Shown here piece by piece: positions 18,232 through 27,437 of a stretch of 64,000 bases of DNA (its first letter is position 1; every line of letters begins with the position of its first letter). Location of the stretch: positions 620,001 to 684,000 of the forward strand of contig NZ_CP027762.1 in NCBI RefSeq assembly GCF_003852315.1. The letters run 5' to 3'. The notes below the pieces were generated by a model, which had not been told where the DNA came from, ran no database searches, and saw nothing but the letters and a program-made list of their open reading frames with translations. This stretch comes from Pseudomonas sp. LBUM920 (GTDB lineage: Bacteria > Pseudomonadota > Gammaproteobacteria > Pseudomonadales > Pseudomonadaceae). A program made the translations under genes and the position numbers.

Positions 18232-18944
18232 GTGCACCTATCCTCGAAATGAAGGACCTGGACGTGTTTTACGGCCCGATCCAGGCCCTGAAAAAAGTCT
18301 CGCTGCACATCAACGAAGGCGAAACCGTCAGCCTGATCGGCTCCAACGGCGCGGGTAAATCCACGCTGCTGATGTCGATTTTCGGCCAACCGCGCGCCGA
18401 GTCCGGGCAGATCCTCTACAACGGCGTCGACATTACCCATAAGTCGTCCCACTACATCGCCTCCAACGGCATTGCGCAGTCGCCCGAAGGGCGGCGGGTG
18501 TTCCCCGACATGACCGTCGAGGAAAACCTGCTGATGGGCACCATCCCGATCGGCGACAAGTACGCGCAGGAAGACATGCAGCGCATGTTCGAGTTGTTCC
18601 CGCGGCTCAAGGAGCGGCGCACCCAGCGCGCCATGACCATGTCTGGTGGCGAGCAGCAAATGCTCGCCATCGCCCGCGCGCTGATGAGCCGGCCCAAGCT
18701 GTTGCTGCTCGACGAGCCGAGCCTGGGCCTGGCGCCGATTGTGGTGAAGCAGATCTTTGCGACCTTGCGTGAACTGGCGGCGACCGGGATGACCATCTTC
18801 CTGGTGGAGCAGAACGCCAACCATGCGTTGCGCTTGTCGGACCGGGCGTATGTGATGGTCAACGGTGAGATTCGCCTGACCGGCACTGGGAAGGAGCTGC
18901 TGGTGAACGAGGAAGTGCGTAATGCCTACTTGGGCGGGCACTGA
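18228..18944 (+). CDS. braG: Branched-chain amino-acid ABC transporter ATPase (LivF type)
   Basis: 238 residues, normal LivF length. Walker A GSNGAGKST, Q-loop AQSPEGRRVF, signature MSGGEQQMLAIARA, Walker B LLLLDEPSLGL, H-loop VEQN. It is the last gene of braCDEFG; the ATG overlaps the braF stop. No hairpin terminator follows; a REP cluster lies just downstream. Confidence 0.93.
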   Translation: MSAPILEMKDLDVFYGPIQALKKVSLHINEGETVSLIGSNGAGKSTLLMSIFGQPRAESGQILYNGVDITHKSSHYIASNGIAQSPEGRRVFPDMTVEENLLMGTIPIGDKYAQEDMQRMFELFPRLKERRTQRAMTMSGGEQQMLAIARALMSRPKLLLLDEPSLGLAPIVVKQIFATLRELAATGMTIFLVEQNANHALRLSDRAYVMVNGEIRLTGTGKELLVNEEVRNAYLGGH

Positions 18945-18969
18945 TCTGAAGGCTTGATGCAATAACCCC

Positions 18970-19091
18970 TGTGGGAACCAGCTTTATGTGGGAGCTGGCT
19001 TGCCTGCGATGCGAACACTTCGGTCTGTCAGGCAAACCGAGGTGATGCTATCGCGGGCAAGCCCGGCTCCCACATAAAGCCGGTTCCCACA
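18970..19091. repeat. Nested REPIN after braG
   Basis: An outer inverted pair, TGTGGGAACCAGCTTTATGT and ACATAAAGCCGGTTCCCACA, encloses an inner standard REPIN, giving a two-layer palindrome of 122 bases. Confidence 0.85.
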
Positions 19092-19766
19092 TTTGTTTTT
19101 GGGGTGTCCACAGGCTCCCCGCCAAATTGTGGAAAACAAATCCAGCCACCCTCCAAAGCGCGACATATAGCCGCCGCAAATCCCTGTTTTGTCACAGTTT
19201 TGACTTGTCCCCATCCGCTGTGGAACCGGCTGTGGGTAACGTGGGAGTAGCTGGCTGGACGCCTTTAAAACCGTGGCTTGCAGGGCGGTGGTTGTTTATT
19301 GATCAGCGGTTTTTTCGGGACCTGTCGAGCGCTTTGTCAACCTGTTTAAAGACACAGGTATATGACCGATTTATGTCGTCTTGGCCTGTGGATAAGTCTG
19401 TGACTAAACTCTGGAAAGACGGCCGCAGAGGCCGGAATGACTGGCCTGGAGCCATCGTTCGAGTTTGCCGTTGTTAACCGGGCCTACATACGGCCCGTCC
19501 AAGGTCAAGCAAAAAACTTTCTAAAACTGCCTGCAGGCCTTGTACACAGCGGCTTTTGGCTTTTTGTACTTGCCCCCAAAGACTGTGGGCGCAGTTGTGG
19601 ATAACCTGCGCGCATATGGCTGCAGGCCACGGTCTATAAGGCCTCGCTCGCGATGGTTAAAAATTGACCAGCATGGCATGAAGGTGTGTGCACAGCGGTT
19701 GCCGCAATCGCGGCGTAAGGGCATTCTGCTGGCAACTTTTTCCCAGATGCCCGCAAGGAGAACACC
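19092..19766. other. Non-coding stretch with a cluster of DnaA-box-like 9-mers
   Basis: No reading frame here has a ribosome-binding site or recognisable product. TGTGGATAA, the exact complement of the DnaA box TTATCCACA, occurs at 19387-19395 and 19596-19604. Near matches are TGTGGAAAA at 19128, TGTGGGTAA at 19231 and TTGTACACA near 19542. The last 40 bases hold the AAGGAG site of the following SDR gene. Origin function is unlikely, since dnaA, rpmH and gidA are absent; a DnaA-binding or titration locus is possible. Confidence 0.4.
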
Positions 19767-20531
19767 ATGTCCGACACGCTGTTTATTACTGGCGCAACCT
19801 CAGGTTTCGGCGAAGCCTGCGCCCGCCGCTTTGCCGACGCCGGTTGGAAACTGGTGCTCACCGGCCGTCGTGCCGACCGTTTGAATGCACTGGTCGAAGA
19901 GCTTTCCAAGCAAACCGAAGTGCACGGGCTGGTCGTGGACGTTCGTGACCGCAAGGGCATGGAAGACGCCATCGCCAACCTGCCGCCATCGTTCGCCAAG
20001 CTGCGCGGGCTGATCAACAACGCCGGCCTGGCCGTGGGCACTGACCCTGCGCCCAAGTGCAGCCTCGACGATTGGGAAACCATGGTCGACACCAACATCA
20101 AAGGCCTGCTGACCACCACCAGCCTGCTGCTGCCACGCCTGATCGCTCACGGCCGTGGCGCCGGGATCATCAACCTGGGTTCCATCGCCGGCAGCTACCC
20201 GTACCCGGGCAGCCACGTGTATGGCGGCTCCAAGGCGTTCGTGAAGCAGTTCTCGCTGAACCTGCGTTGCGACCTGCAAGGCACCGGCGTGCGCGTGACC
20301 AACATCGAACCAGGCCTGTGCGAGAGTGAATTCTCGCTGGTGCGCTTCGGCGGCGACCAGGCGCGTTACGACGCGACCTACGCCGGTGCTGAGCCGATCC
20401 AGCCGCAGGACATTGCCGACACCATCTTCTGGGTGCTGAACACGCCGGCGCACGTGAATATCAACCGGTTGGAATTGATGCCGGTTAGCCAGACTTGGGC
20501 TGGGTTTGCGATTGAGCGTGGGGCCAAGTAA
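19767..20531 (+). CDS. Short-chain dehydrogenase/reductase (YdfG-like)
   Basis: 254 residues, classical SDR. The cofactor motif TGATSGFG is at residues 8-15 and LINNAG near 85; the catalytic Ser is in NLGSIAGSYPYPG and the Tyr/Lys pair in VYGGSKAF. The sequence after the first strand (TGRRADRLNAL) favours NADP. It resembles YdfG, which acts on 3-hydroxy acids and malonic semialdehyde; the substrate here is not determined. AAGGAG lies before the ATG. It is monocistronic, with a REPIN downstream. Confidence 0.85.
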   Translation: MSDTLFITGATSGFGEACARRFADAGWKLVLTGRRADRLNALVEELSKQTEVHGLVVDVRDRKGMEDAIANLPPSFAKLRGLINNAGLAVGTDPAPKCSLDDWETMVDTNIKGLLTTTSLLLPRLIAHGRGAGIINLGSIAGSYPYPGSHVYGGSKAFVKQFSLNLRCDLQGTGVRVTNIEPGLCESEFSLVRFGGDQARYDATYAGAEPIQPQDIADTIFWVLNTPAHVNINRLELMPVSQTWAGFAIERGAK

Positions 20532-20550
20532 GGCTTAAGACCGAGTCGCT

Positions 20551-20637
20551 GCCATCGGGGGCAAGCCCCCTCCCACATTGACCGCATTTCAAAGTTGAAA
20601 CTCGGTTGAGTGTGGGAGGGGGCTTGCCCCCGATGGC
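20551..20637. repeat. REPIN
   Basis: Inverted arms GCCATCGGGGGCAAGCCCCC and GGGGGCTTGCCCCCGATGGC, the GGGGGC sequence variety, lie between the SDR and CDF genes. Confidence 0.85.
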
Positions 20638-20727
20638 GTCAAATCGGCCAAAACACGACATAAGGTACACTCCACCCCTGAAAACCCCTCCGCACTGTGC
20701 GGTTTAAAGGTTTTGACGGGAGGAAAT

Positions 20728-21633
20728 GTGAGCAACCGAGGTGAGCAGGCACTGCTCAAACAATCGACGATCCTGATGTTCGCGGTAGCGATCGCCGGGA
20801 TTGTCACGGGTGTGATATCTGGCGCCCAATCCATTCTGTTCGACGGCTTTTTCTCGCTGATCGCCACCGCCATCAAGGTGTTGATGCTGATCACGGCCAA
20901 GCTGATCGCCAAAAAAAGCAACGAGCGTTTCCAGTTTGGCTATTGGCACCTGGAGCCGATGGTATTGCTGATTGAAGGCAGCTTTTTGCTGCTGATTGCC
21001 ATCTACGCGTTTCTCAACGGCGTGTTCGGCATTATCAATGGCGGGCGCGAGATCGAGTTGGGCCTGGTGATTGTCTATGCGGCGGTGTTTACCGTCGTCG
21101 AATTCGCCTACTTCTTCTACGTGCGCTACCGCAATCGCAAGCTGAAATCTTCGCTGATCCAGTTCGACAACATCAGTTGGCTGGTGGACGCGATGCTTTC
21201 GGTGGGCTTGCTGATCAGCTTTCTCGCCGCGCTGTTGCTCAAGTCTCAGGGGTATGACGAGTGGGCGGTGTATGTCGACCCGCTGATCTTGATCCTGTTG
21301 GCCCTGAGCATGCTGGCGCCGGCGTTCAAGATCTTGCGCCCGGCCTTGCGCGAAGTGCTGGGGATTGCCCCCGATCACTTGGACGACAAGGTGCGCGAAG
21401 TGATGGATGCGGCGCTAGCCAAGCATGGTTTCGATGACTACGAGTCCTACGTGCAAAAACACGGGCGGGCGCGGTTTATCGAGATTCATGTGGTGCTGCC
21501 GGCGGATTACCCGGTGGACAATGTCGCGACCCTCGACGCGCTGCGCGAAGAGATATCCACAGCGCTGGGCACGCCGGATGCGGCGCGGTGGCTGACGATC
21601 AGCTTTACCGGGGATCGCAAGTGGATTGCCTAA
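20728..21633 (+). CDS. Cation diffusion facilitator-like transporter (COG3965 type)
   Basis: 301 residues from a GTG with GGGAGG five bases upstream. Six membrane segments span residues 10-200, followed by a cytoplasmic CDF C-terminal domain (DDKVREVMDAALAKHGF onward). The metal-site motifs of ordinary CDF zinc exporters are altered: segment two reads FDGFFSLIAT and segment five SWLVDAMLS, so one Asp of each motif remains but the partner His/Asp are missing by eye. The fold is secure; the substrate ion is uncertain and it may not be a standard zinc exporter. Confidence 0.8.
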   Translation: MSNRGEQALLKQSTILMFAVAIAGIVTGVISGAQSILFDGFFSLIATAIKVLMLITAKLIAKKSNERFQFGYWHLEPMVLLIEGSFLLLIAIYAFLNGVFGIINGGREIELGLVIVYAAVFTVVEFAYFFYVRYRNRKLKSSLIQFDNISWLVDAMLSVGLLISFLAALLLKSQGYDEWAVYVDPLILILLALSMLAPAFKILRPALREVLGIAPDHLDDKVREVMDAALAKHGFDDYESYVQKHGRARFIEIHVVLPADYPVDNVATLDALREEISTALGTPDAARWLTISFTGDRKWIA

Positions 21634-21658
21634 CAGGCAGATAGACCGAGGTGAGGCA

Positions 21659-21740
21659 TTCGCGAGCAAGCCCGCTCCCACACTTGACCGCGGCCAGCCC
21701 TTGGAATGCGGCCGAATGTGGGAGCGGGCTTGCTCGCGAA
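21659..21740. repeat. REPIN
   Basis: Inverted arms TTCGCGAGCAAGCCCGCTCC and GGAGCGGGCTTGCTCGCGAA, with a 30-base spacer containing a GGCCGCGG-like inner repeat, lie between convergent genes. Confidence 0.85.
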
Positions 21741-21753
21741 GAGGCCCTTAAAG

Positions 21754-22875
21754 TCAGCCTAGATACTGGATCAAACCCTGATAGCAGGTCGCCAAGTGAT
21801 ACGGCGTGGTCGACGGCATGTCCCGTCGGCTCACGGCGCCCTTGGCATCCAGGCATTCATGCCAGCCTTTGTCATGCAAAAAGTGCTGTTGCAGCGCCAG
21901 CAATTGGCGTTGCAGCACCGCCTCGCTGGCAGGCCGCAAGGTCAGCGCGCGCAGGTATTCAGCCTGGGCCCAGATCCGTTGAGTGCCATCGCGCACCGTG
22001 CCGTCCAGGGCGAGCATGCCGCTGACCGCGCCGCTCGATTTATCCACACCCTTGAGCTCGGCGTAGGCAAACGCCCGCGTCAACGAGGCATGCAGCGCGG
22101 TGCCGCGAAGCACGTCTGAAGACGCCAGCAAAAAGAACCATTCGAACTGGTGGCCCGGCTCAAACCAGTTATCCACAGCGCCCAGTGGTTTTTCCATCAT
22201 CACGCCGTGCTGGCGGTCGATGAAGCGCTTCTGCATGGCCGTGGCAAGGTCCAGCAGTGCATCTTGGGTGACGGCGTCTTCACGCACGGCCAGGGTGGCG
22301 AGAAAGCCTTCGGCCAAGTGCATCAGCGGGTTTTGCAGCGGGCCGGACTTGAGGGATGACCAGTTGCGTTCCAATACTGCTTCGTACAGGCCGTCGCCTG
22401 TGGCGAAACGGTCGGCGACCACGGCCAGCGCCGCATCGAGCACCGATTCCACCAACGGTTCACGCACTTTGGCCCAGTAGTGGGCACAGGCGAAGATGAT
22501 AAAGGCGTGGGTGTAGAGGTCTTTGCGCTTATCCAGCGGCTTGCCGTGCGCGTCGATGCTGTAGAACCAGCCGCCGTGCTCGGCGTCGTGAAAGTGCCGT
22601 TGCAGGGAGCGAAACAGCGCCGCCGCGCGCGCTTCGGCAAACGCCGACTGGGGCTCACCGATCAGGCTGGCGAACAGGTACAGCTGCCGCGCGCAGGCCA
22701 TGGCCCGGTAGCGTTGCGGGGGCAAAGGCTGGTGATGGGCGTCCAGCGCCTCATAGGGCAACGCCAGCTCGGCATTCCAGCCCGGGCCCTGCCACAGCGG
22801 CACGATCAGGTCATGGAAGTGCGTGAGCACGGCATTCAACGAAGGCTGGGAGGCGGAACTTGGAGCGGTGGGCAT
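21754..22875 (-). CDS. AGE-family sugar epimerase/isomerase
   Basis: 373 residues, an all-helical (alpha/alpha)6-barrel protein of the N-acylglucosamine 2-epimerase/YihS family. Family segments include RAMACARQLYLFA near residue 60, HDAEHGGWFYSID near 95 and NWFEPGHQFEWFFLL near 235, which carry the usual His/Glu/Trp active-site positions. Members interconvert aldoses and ketoses such as mannose/fructose; the exact sugar cannot be read from sequence. It faces the CDF gene and stands upstream of the ure accessory genes on the same strand, with no evident link to urease. Confidence 0.85.
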   Translation of the reverse strand: MPTAPSSASQPSLNAVLTHFHDLIVPLWQGPGWNAELALPYEALDAHHQPLPPQRYRAMACARQLYLFASLIGEPQSAFAEARAAALFRSLQRHFHDAEHGGWFYSIDAHGKPLDKRKDLYTHAFIIFACAHYWAKVREPLVESVLDAALAVVADRFATGDGLYEAVLERNWSSLKSGPLQNPLMHLAEGFLATLAVREDAVTQDALLDLATAMQKRFIDRQHGVMMEKPLGAVDNWFEPGHQFEWFFLLASSDVLRGTALHASLTRAFAYAELKGVDKSSGAVSGMLALDGTVRDGTQRIWAQAEYLRALTLRPASEAVLQRQLLALQQHFLHDKGWHECLDAKGAVSRRDMPSTTPYHLATCYQGLIQYLG

Positions 22876-22951
22876 CGGCTGGCGTCGTCACGGCAGGGGT
22901 GTAGGCGCGCATGGTAGCAGGCTTGGGATGGCTGGTGGTTTTGAGACCACT

Positions 22952-23034
22952 TTCGCGAGCAAGCCCGCTCCCACATTCGACCGCTTTCCAACGCCAGGAC
23001 GCGGTTAAATGTGGGAGCGGGCTTGCTCGCGAAG
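22952..23034. repeat. REPIN
   Basis: Inverted arms of the TTTCGCGAGCAAGCCCGCTC type with a 36-base spacer lie between ureJ and the epimerase gene. Confidence 0.85.
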
Positions 23035-23056
23035 AGGCCTTCAGCAGCGCCGCACA

Positions 23057-23629
23057 TCAGCCCGCCAGCAACCAAACCCCCGTCGCCGCCGAAGCCGCCC
23101 CGGCCACCCGCACCAACGGCGCAGCCGCCGCCGGCAGAAAACGCACCACCGCATACCCGGCCGCGTGCAACACCGCCGTCGCGCCGACGAAACCGGCCGC
23201 ATACGCCCAAGGGCTGGACATGTCCGGCAGCTCCAAGCCATGCGCCACGCCATGGAACAGTGCAAACAACGCCGTGGCAGCCACCGCGACGAACAGTGGC
23301 GGCCGCACCGCCAGCGCCACGGCCAGGCCCAGCGCCAGCACCGAGGCCGCGATCCCGCTTTCCAGTGCCGGCAGTTCCAGGCCTTCAAAGCCCAGCAGGC
23401 CGCCAATCAGCATGGTGCCGACAAAGGCGCAAGGCAGCGCCCAGCGTGCGTTGCCTTTTTGCTGCGCCGCCCAGAGGCCGACGGCGACCATGGCCAGTAA
23501 GTGATCGATGCCGCCCAGTGGGTGGCTGATGCCGGCTACCAGCCCGTTATCACCATGCCCGGGGTGAGCGAAGGCGAGGGCCGGGGTGAGCAGCAAGGCT
23601 GCGGTCGCGAGAAGTTTGTTGAGACCCAT
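23057..23629 (-). CDS. ureJ: HupE/UreJ-family membrane protein, predicted nickel permease
   Basis: 190 residues. A signal peptide ends AFA before HPGHGD, followed by the family motif SHPLGGIDHLLAMVAVG and about six membrane helices. Members are predicted secondary nickel (or cobalt) transporters next to urease or hydrogenase genes. It is the last gene of ureE-F-G-J, 24 bases after ureG, so it probably supplies nickel for urease maturation. The assignment rests on motif plus context. Confidence 0.87.
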   Translation of the reverse strand: MGLNKLLATAALLLTPALAFAHPGHGDNGLVAGISHPLGGIDHLLAMVAVGLWAAQQKGNARWALPCAFVGTMLIGGLLGFEGLELPALESGIAASVLALGLAVALAVRPPLFVAVAATALFALFHGVAHGLELPDMSSPWAYAAGFVGATAVLHAAGYAVVRFLPAAAAPLVRVAGAASAATGVWLLAG

Positions 23630-23653
23630 GAACAGGCTCCTTTTAGGGTGATG

Positions 23654-24268
<615 letters not shown>

Positions 24269-24294
24269 GTGCTTCTCCACAGAAGTAAAAGGGC

Positions 24295-24969
24295 TTAGGA
24301 ACGGAACAGGCGGCTGTACTGGCGCTCATGGGCCATGCACGCCAGGGACAGGCCGAAGGCGGCGCTGCCAAAAGAGTCGGGGTCCAGGCGGCTGGCGTCG
24401 TGTTGGGCTTGCTGCAGCAATGGCAGCAGCTCACTGGTCAGGCGCTGGGCGGCTTGCTGGCCCAACGGCAAGGTTTTCATCAGCACGGCAAGCTGGTTTT
24501 CCAGCCAGCTCCATAGCCAGGCGGCGAGGGCGTCATCCGGGCTGATCTGCCACGCGCGGGCCGCCAGCGCCCAGCCCAGGGCCAGGTGCGGTTCGGCGCA
24601 GCTGTCCACAAATGCGCGCGCGGCGGCGTCCAGTTCCGGCAAACCACTGAGCAGTTGCTGCAGGGAGTAGCCCATTTGCCGGCTCTCCTGGTACAGCTCG
24701 CGGGTTTCGCGGCTGGCGCGGTGTTCTTCGCATAACTGTGTCAGGCGCGGCCAGTCCTGGTCCGCCGCCGCGCGGCAATGGGCGAGCAGCAAGGGCGCTT
24801 CGAAGCGCGCCAGGTTGAGCAGCAACTGGTCGCTGATCCAGCGACGGGCGCTGGCGGCATCATTGACGCGGCCATTTTCCACGGCCATTTCCAGGCCTTG
24901 GGAATAGCTGTAGCCACCAATCGGCAATTGCGGACTGGCCAGACGCAACAGCGCCCAGGCTGGGTTCAT
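24295..24969 (-). CDS. ureF: Urease accessory protein UreF
   Basis: 224 residues, all-alpha. It starts MNPAWALLRLASPQLPIGGYSYSQGLE, with the conserved PIGGYSYSQGLE motif. It acts with UreD and UreG as a gatekeeper of nickel insertion. The ATG overlaps the ureE stop by four bases. Confidence 0.96.
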   Translation of the reverse strand: MNPAWALLRLASPQLPIGGYSYSQGLEMAVENGRVNDAASARRWISDQLLLNLARFEAPLLLAHCRAAADQDWPRLTQLCEEHRASRETRELYQESRQMGYSLQQLLSGLPELDAAARAFVDSCAEPHLALGWALAARAWQISPDDALAAWLWSWLENQLAVLMKTLPLGQQAAQRLTSELLPLLQQAQHDASRLDPDSFGSAAFGLSLACMAHERQYSRLFRS

Positions 24970-25466
24970 GGACGTACGCCGAACTGGTGCAGCTTGGGCG
25001 GGTAGTTGAAGTCTTCGTCGCCATGGCGCGAATGATGATGGCCGCCGCCGTAGGCGCCGTGTTCCGGTTGGAACGGCGCTTCGAGGGTTTCGGTCTGCGC
25101 ACCGAGCTGTTCGAGCATGGCCTTGAGCACGTAGTCATCCAGCAGGCGTAGCCAGCCATCGCCCACTTGCAGGGCGACGTGGCGGTTGCCGAGGTGGTAG
25201 GCGGCGCGGGTCAATTCAAACGCACTGCTGCAGGTGACGTGCAGCAGTTGTTCAGGGCGCGCGACGACGCGTACGACGCGTCCGTCTTCAGCCTGTAGGA
25301 ACTCGCCATCATGCAACGGCGGCTGACCGCGCTCCAGAAACAGGCCGACGTCTTCGCCGTCAGCACTGAAACAGCGCAGCCGGCTTTTGCTGCGTGCTTC
25401 GAAATTCAGCAGCAGCTCAGCGGCCCAAAGGGTTTGAGGCGCGATTCGGCGGTGGATCACCAGCAT
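24966..25466 (-). CDS. ureE: Urease accessory nickel metallochaperone UreE
   Basis: 166 residues. It starts at MLVIHRRIAPQTL, the normal UreE opening; the frame stays open 30 codons further upstream but that part would cover the promoter. The N-terminal peptide-binding domain holds SKSRLRCFSADGEDVGLFLERG, the metal-binding domain follows, and the C-terminus is His-rich (GGGHHHSRHGDED). It delivers nickel to UreG/urease. It is first gene of ureEFGJ. Confidence 0.95.
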   Translation of the reverse strand: MLVIHRRIAPQTLWAAELLLNFEARSKSRLRCFSADGEDVGLFLERGQPPLHDGEFLQAEDGRVVRVVARPEQLLHVTCSSAFELTRAAYHLGNRHVALQVGDGWLRLLDDYVLKAMLEQLGAQTETLEAPFQPEHGAYGGGHHHSRHGDEDFNYPPKLHQFGVRP

Positions 25467-25502
25467 CAGGAGGCTTCCAGCTATGAGCGATAAGAGTGCT
25501 AG

Positions 25503-25518
25503 AGCAAGGGGCTTGCCA
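25503..25518 (-). promoter_or_regulatory. Sigma-54-like promoter for ureEFGJ
   Basis: The minus strand reads TGGCAAG-CCCC-TTGCT, one mismatch from TGGCACG-N4-TTGCW, 37 bases before the ureE ATG. A weak NtrC-like dyad (GCACC-GGATG-TGGGC) lies at 25627-25641, and GCAC/GTGC arms at 25553-25564. Confidence 0.6.
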
Positions 25519-25805
25519 ATCACGCACGCGCGTGGGAAATCCTTGTAGGCAAGCACCGGCGTGCCACCGAATAGGGCGTCAGTCGATTCTGATAGTGCTT
25601 CTAATTGGTGCGTGACAGGATTTATAGCACCGGATGTGGGCGTTTTGCGTTGAGATCCGTAGCGCGCTGCATGAAATTTCTTTCATCTGATTCGTGCTGG
25701 AATTTTCCAGGAATTGACCTACACGAACGCCGGATAGGGCGTTCAAGCACCTACGGGCTGTTTCATTAGGATATCCGCCGTCCTTAATTCACCGCGGCGT
25801 CGATC

Positions 25806-26276
25806 ATGTTCAAAGGCTTTACGTGTCTGGTCATTTTCAGTCTGTGGTGCGCCGCGGGGTCGGTTGCGGCCAATGCGCTGCCTGGCGCGCCGATCACGCG
25901 TGTTGTCGACCGCGCCCATGCGTTGCTCGGCACACCCTATAACGGCAGCGGCAACAGCGTCGGCCAAGGGTTCGATTGCAGCGGCCTGCTGGTCTACCTG
26001 TTCAAGACCGAAGCCAACATCCGCCTGCCGCGCACTACAACGCAGATGCACCGATCAAGCGCCGCGACGGTTCAGAGAGCCGCGCTCAAGCCGGGCGATG
26101 CGGTGTTTTTCAAAGGCAATGGCAGTGGGCAGGTCAGCCATGTCGGCCTGTATGTGGGCAAAGGCAAATTTATCCATTCGCCCAGCACCGGCAAACGCGT
26201 GCGCATCGATTCGTTGAGCAGCCGCTATTGGAAAAAGCACTACACCACCGCCAAACGCTTTCACGCGGCGGGCTGA
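25806..26276 (+). CDS. NlpC/P60-family peptidoglycan endopeptidase
   Basis: 156 residues. A signal peptide covers about 22 residues (FTCLVIFSLWCAAGSVAA). The NlpC/P60 domain fills the rest: catalytic Cys58 in GFDCSGLLVYLF, His112 in VSHVGLYVGKG and the third polar residue in KFIHSPS. It probably cleaves the gamma-D-Glu to diamino-acid bond in cell-wall peptides in the periplasm. It is divergent from ureE and convergent with the TetR gene, six bases away. No strong ribosome-binding site is visible before the ATG. Confidence 0.87.
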   Translation: MFKGFTCLVIFSLWCAAGSVAANALPGAPITRVVDRAHALLGTPYNGSGNSVGQGFDCSGLLVYLFKTEANIRLPRTTTQMHRSSAATVQRAALKPGDAVFFKGNGSGQVSHVGLYVGKGKFIHSPSTGKRVRIDSLSSRYWKKHYTTAKRFHAAG

Positions 26277-26281
26277 TCGGC

Positions 26282-26914
26282 TTACTCGGTGCTGCCCAGG
26301 CCTTGCCAATGCTTGAGGCCGATGAAGATAAAGCGCAATTGCTGTGTGATTTTCGCCTGGGGCGTGAGGTGGGCAGGCAGGGCCTGGGCCGGCGGGTCGA
26401 TAATGTCGGGCAGGGTGGCGAATACACTTTTGACGATCAGGTCGGCCATCACGTGCAGGCCTTCGGCATCCAGGTGCTGGAGCTTGGGCATCAGCGTGAG
26501 GTCAGCCGCCAGGTCACTGGTGATGTCTTCGCGCAAGGCGCCGATGGCTTGGCGCACGGCCAGGCAGCCGCCGTATTGCTCGCGGGCCAGGAACAAAAAT
26601 TGCGATCGGTTGGCCGACACCACATCCAGAAAAATCCGCACGGATGCATCAATGATGCCGCCCATCACGAACTCGTTGTGGCGTACCAGGCGAATTGTGG
26701 CGCGGAAGGTTTGGCCGACTTCACTTACCAGCACCAGGCCCAGCTGATCCATGTCGTCAAAATGGCGATAGAAGCCGGTCGGCACAATGCCAGCGGTCTT
26801 GGCCACTTCGCGCAGGCTCAGGCTGCCGAACCCGCGGCCACACTCCATCAGATGGCGGGCTGCGTCCATCAAAGCGAGGCGGGTCTGTTGCTTCTGTTCA
26901 GCGCGGGGCAGCAT
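26282..26914 (-). CDS. desT: TetR-family regulator, DesT/FabR-like
   Basis: 210 residues from the ATG at 26914; a TTG start 15 codons earlier is possible. The HTH has the FabR/DesT form LSLREVAKTAGIVPTGFYRHFDDMDQLGL, and the C-terminal helices follow FabR in order. FabR and DesT sense acyl-CoA saturation and repress fatty-acid desaturase genes. In P. aeruginosa desT (PA4890, as I recall) lies next to ureE (PA4891), as here. The desaturase partners desC and desB, adjacent in P. aeruginosa, are not in this window, so the target must be elsewhere. Confidence 0.72.
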   Translation of the reverse strand: MLPRAEQKQQTRLALMDAARHLMECGRGFGSLSLREVAKTAGIVPTGFYRHFDDMDQLGLVLVSEVGQTFRATIRLVRHNEFVMGGIIDASVRIFLDVVSANRSQFLFLAREQYGGCLAVRQAIGALREDITSDLAADLTLMPKLQHLDAEGLHVMADLIVKSVFATLPDIIDPPAQALPAHLTPQAKITQQLRFIFIGLKHWQGLGSTE

Positions 26915-27022
26915 CGGCGGGCGGACTTTGTCGGCAAGTACAGCGACGCACTCTAGCAAAACAGCTTCGTCGGCGTCGAACTTGGCGGGAGTGAGGCGTG
27001 AGGCGGTCTGTCAAAAAGCAAA

Positions 27023-27049
27023 AGCCCGATCGGCTGATCGGGCTTTTTT
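27023..27049. terminator. Bidirectional rho-independent terminator
   Basis: AGCCCGATC-GGCT-GATCGGGCT followed by six Ts on the plus strand and an A-rich run before it. For the minus strand it sits just after the 27066-27437 gene. Confidence 0.85.
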
Positions 27050-27065
27050 CTCGGCCACCACGGGC

Positions 27066-27437
27066 TTAGCTCTGTGCTTGATGCAGTTCTTGCAGACGAT
27101 CAGCACCGCCTTCGGCAACGCCATCGGTGTAGGCGCGTTTGTTGGCTTGTTCAGCACCGCCTTCTACCAGACCTTTCTGTTCCAGGCGATCACGGCCACC
27201 TTCAGCAACACCTTCGGTGTAAGCACGTTTGTTGGCGTGTTCCGAACCATTTTCTGCAACGGCGCCTTTGGCGTAGTCACGGTTTTCGTCTTCTTGCGAA
27301 CCGCTGCGAGCCAGGGTTTGGCTGGATTGAACGGCTTGAGCTTTGTTCTGTGGGGTGGCTTGTTCAGCGGCTGGCAGGGCAAAGGCGCTGGAAGCCAGAA
27401 CAGACAGCAGAACAGTAGCGAGTATTTGGCGTTTCAT
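27066..27437 (-). CDS. Small secreted repeat protein of unknown function
   Basis: 123 residues. A signal peptide (MKRQILATVLLSVLASSAFA) precedes a hydrophilic, low-complexity protein. It contains an internal duplication: NGSEHANKRAYTEGVAEGG and GGAEQANKRAYTDGVAEGG, each followed by a DRL. The mature part is rich in Ala, Glu and Gly and looks unstructured or helical. AAGGAG lies before the ATG and a terminator after the stop, so it is a single-gene unit. I do not recognise a characterised homologue. Confidence 0.75.
   Translation of the reverse strand: MKRQILATVLLSVLASSAFALPAAEQATPQNKAQAVQSSQTLARSGSQEDENRDYAKGAVAENGSEHANKRAYTEGVAEGGRDRLEQKGLVEGGAEQANKRAYTDGVAEGGADRLQELHQAQS

Noticed and set aside
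19092..19766. Replication origin
   Set aside because: DnaA-like boxes are present, but there is no dnaA, rpmH, gidA or AT-rich unwinding region near.
25467..25556. UreE with a 30-residue N-terminal extension
   Set aside because: The extension covers the sigma-54-like promoter and is not part of the UreE family; MLVIHRR is the usual start.
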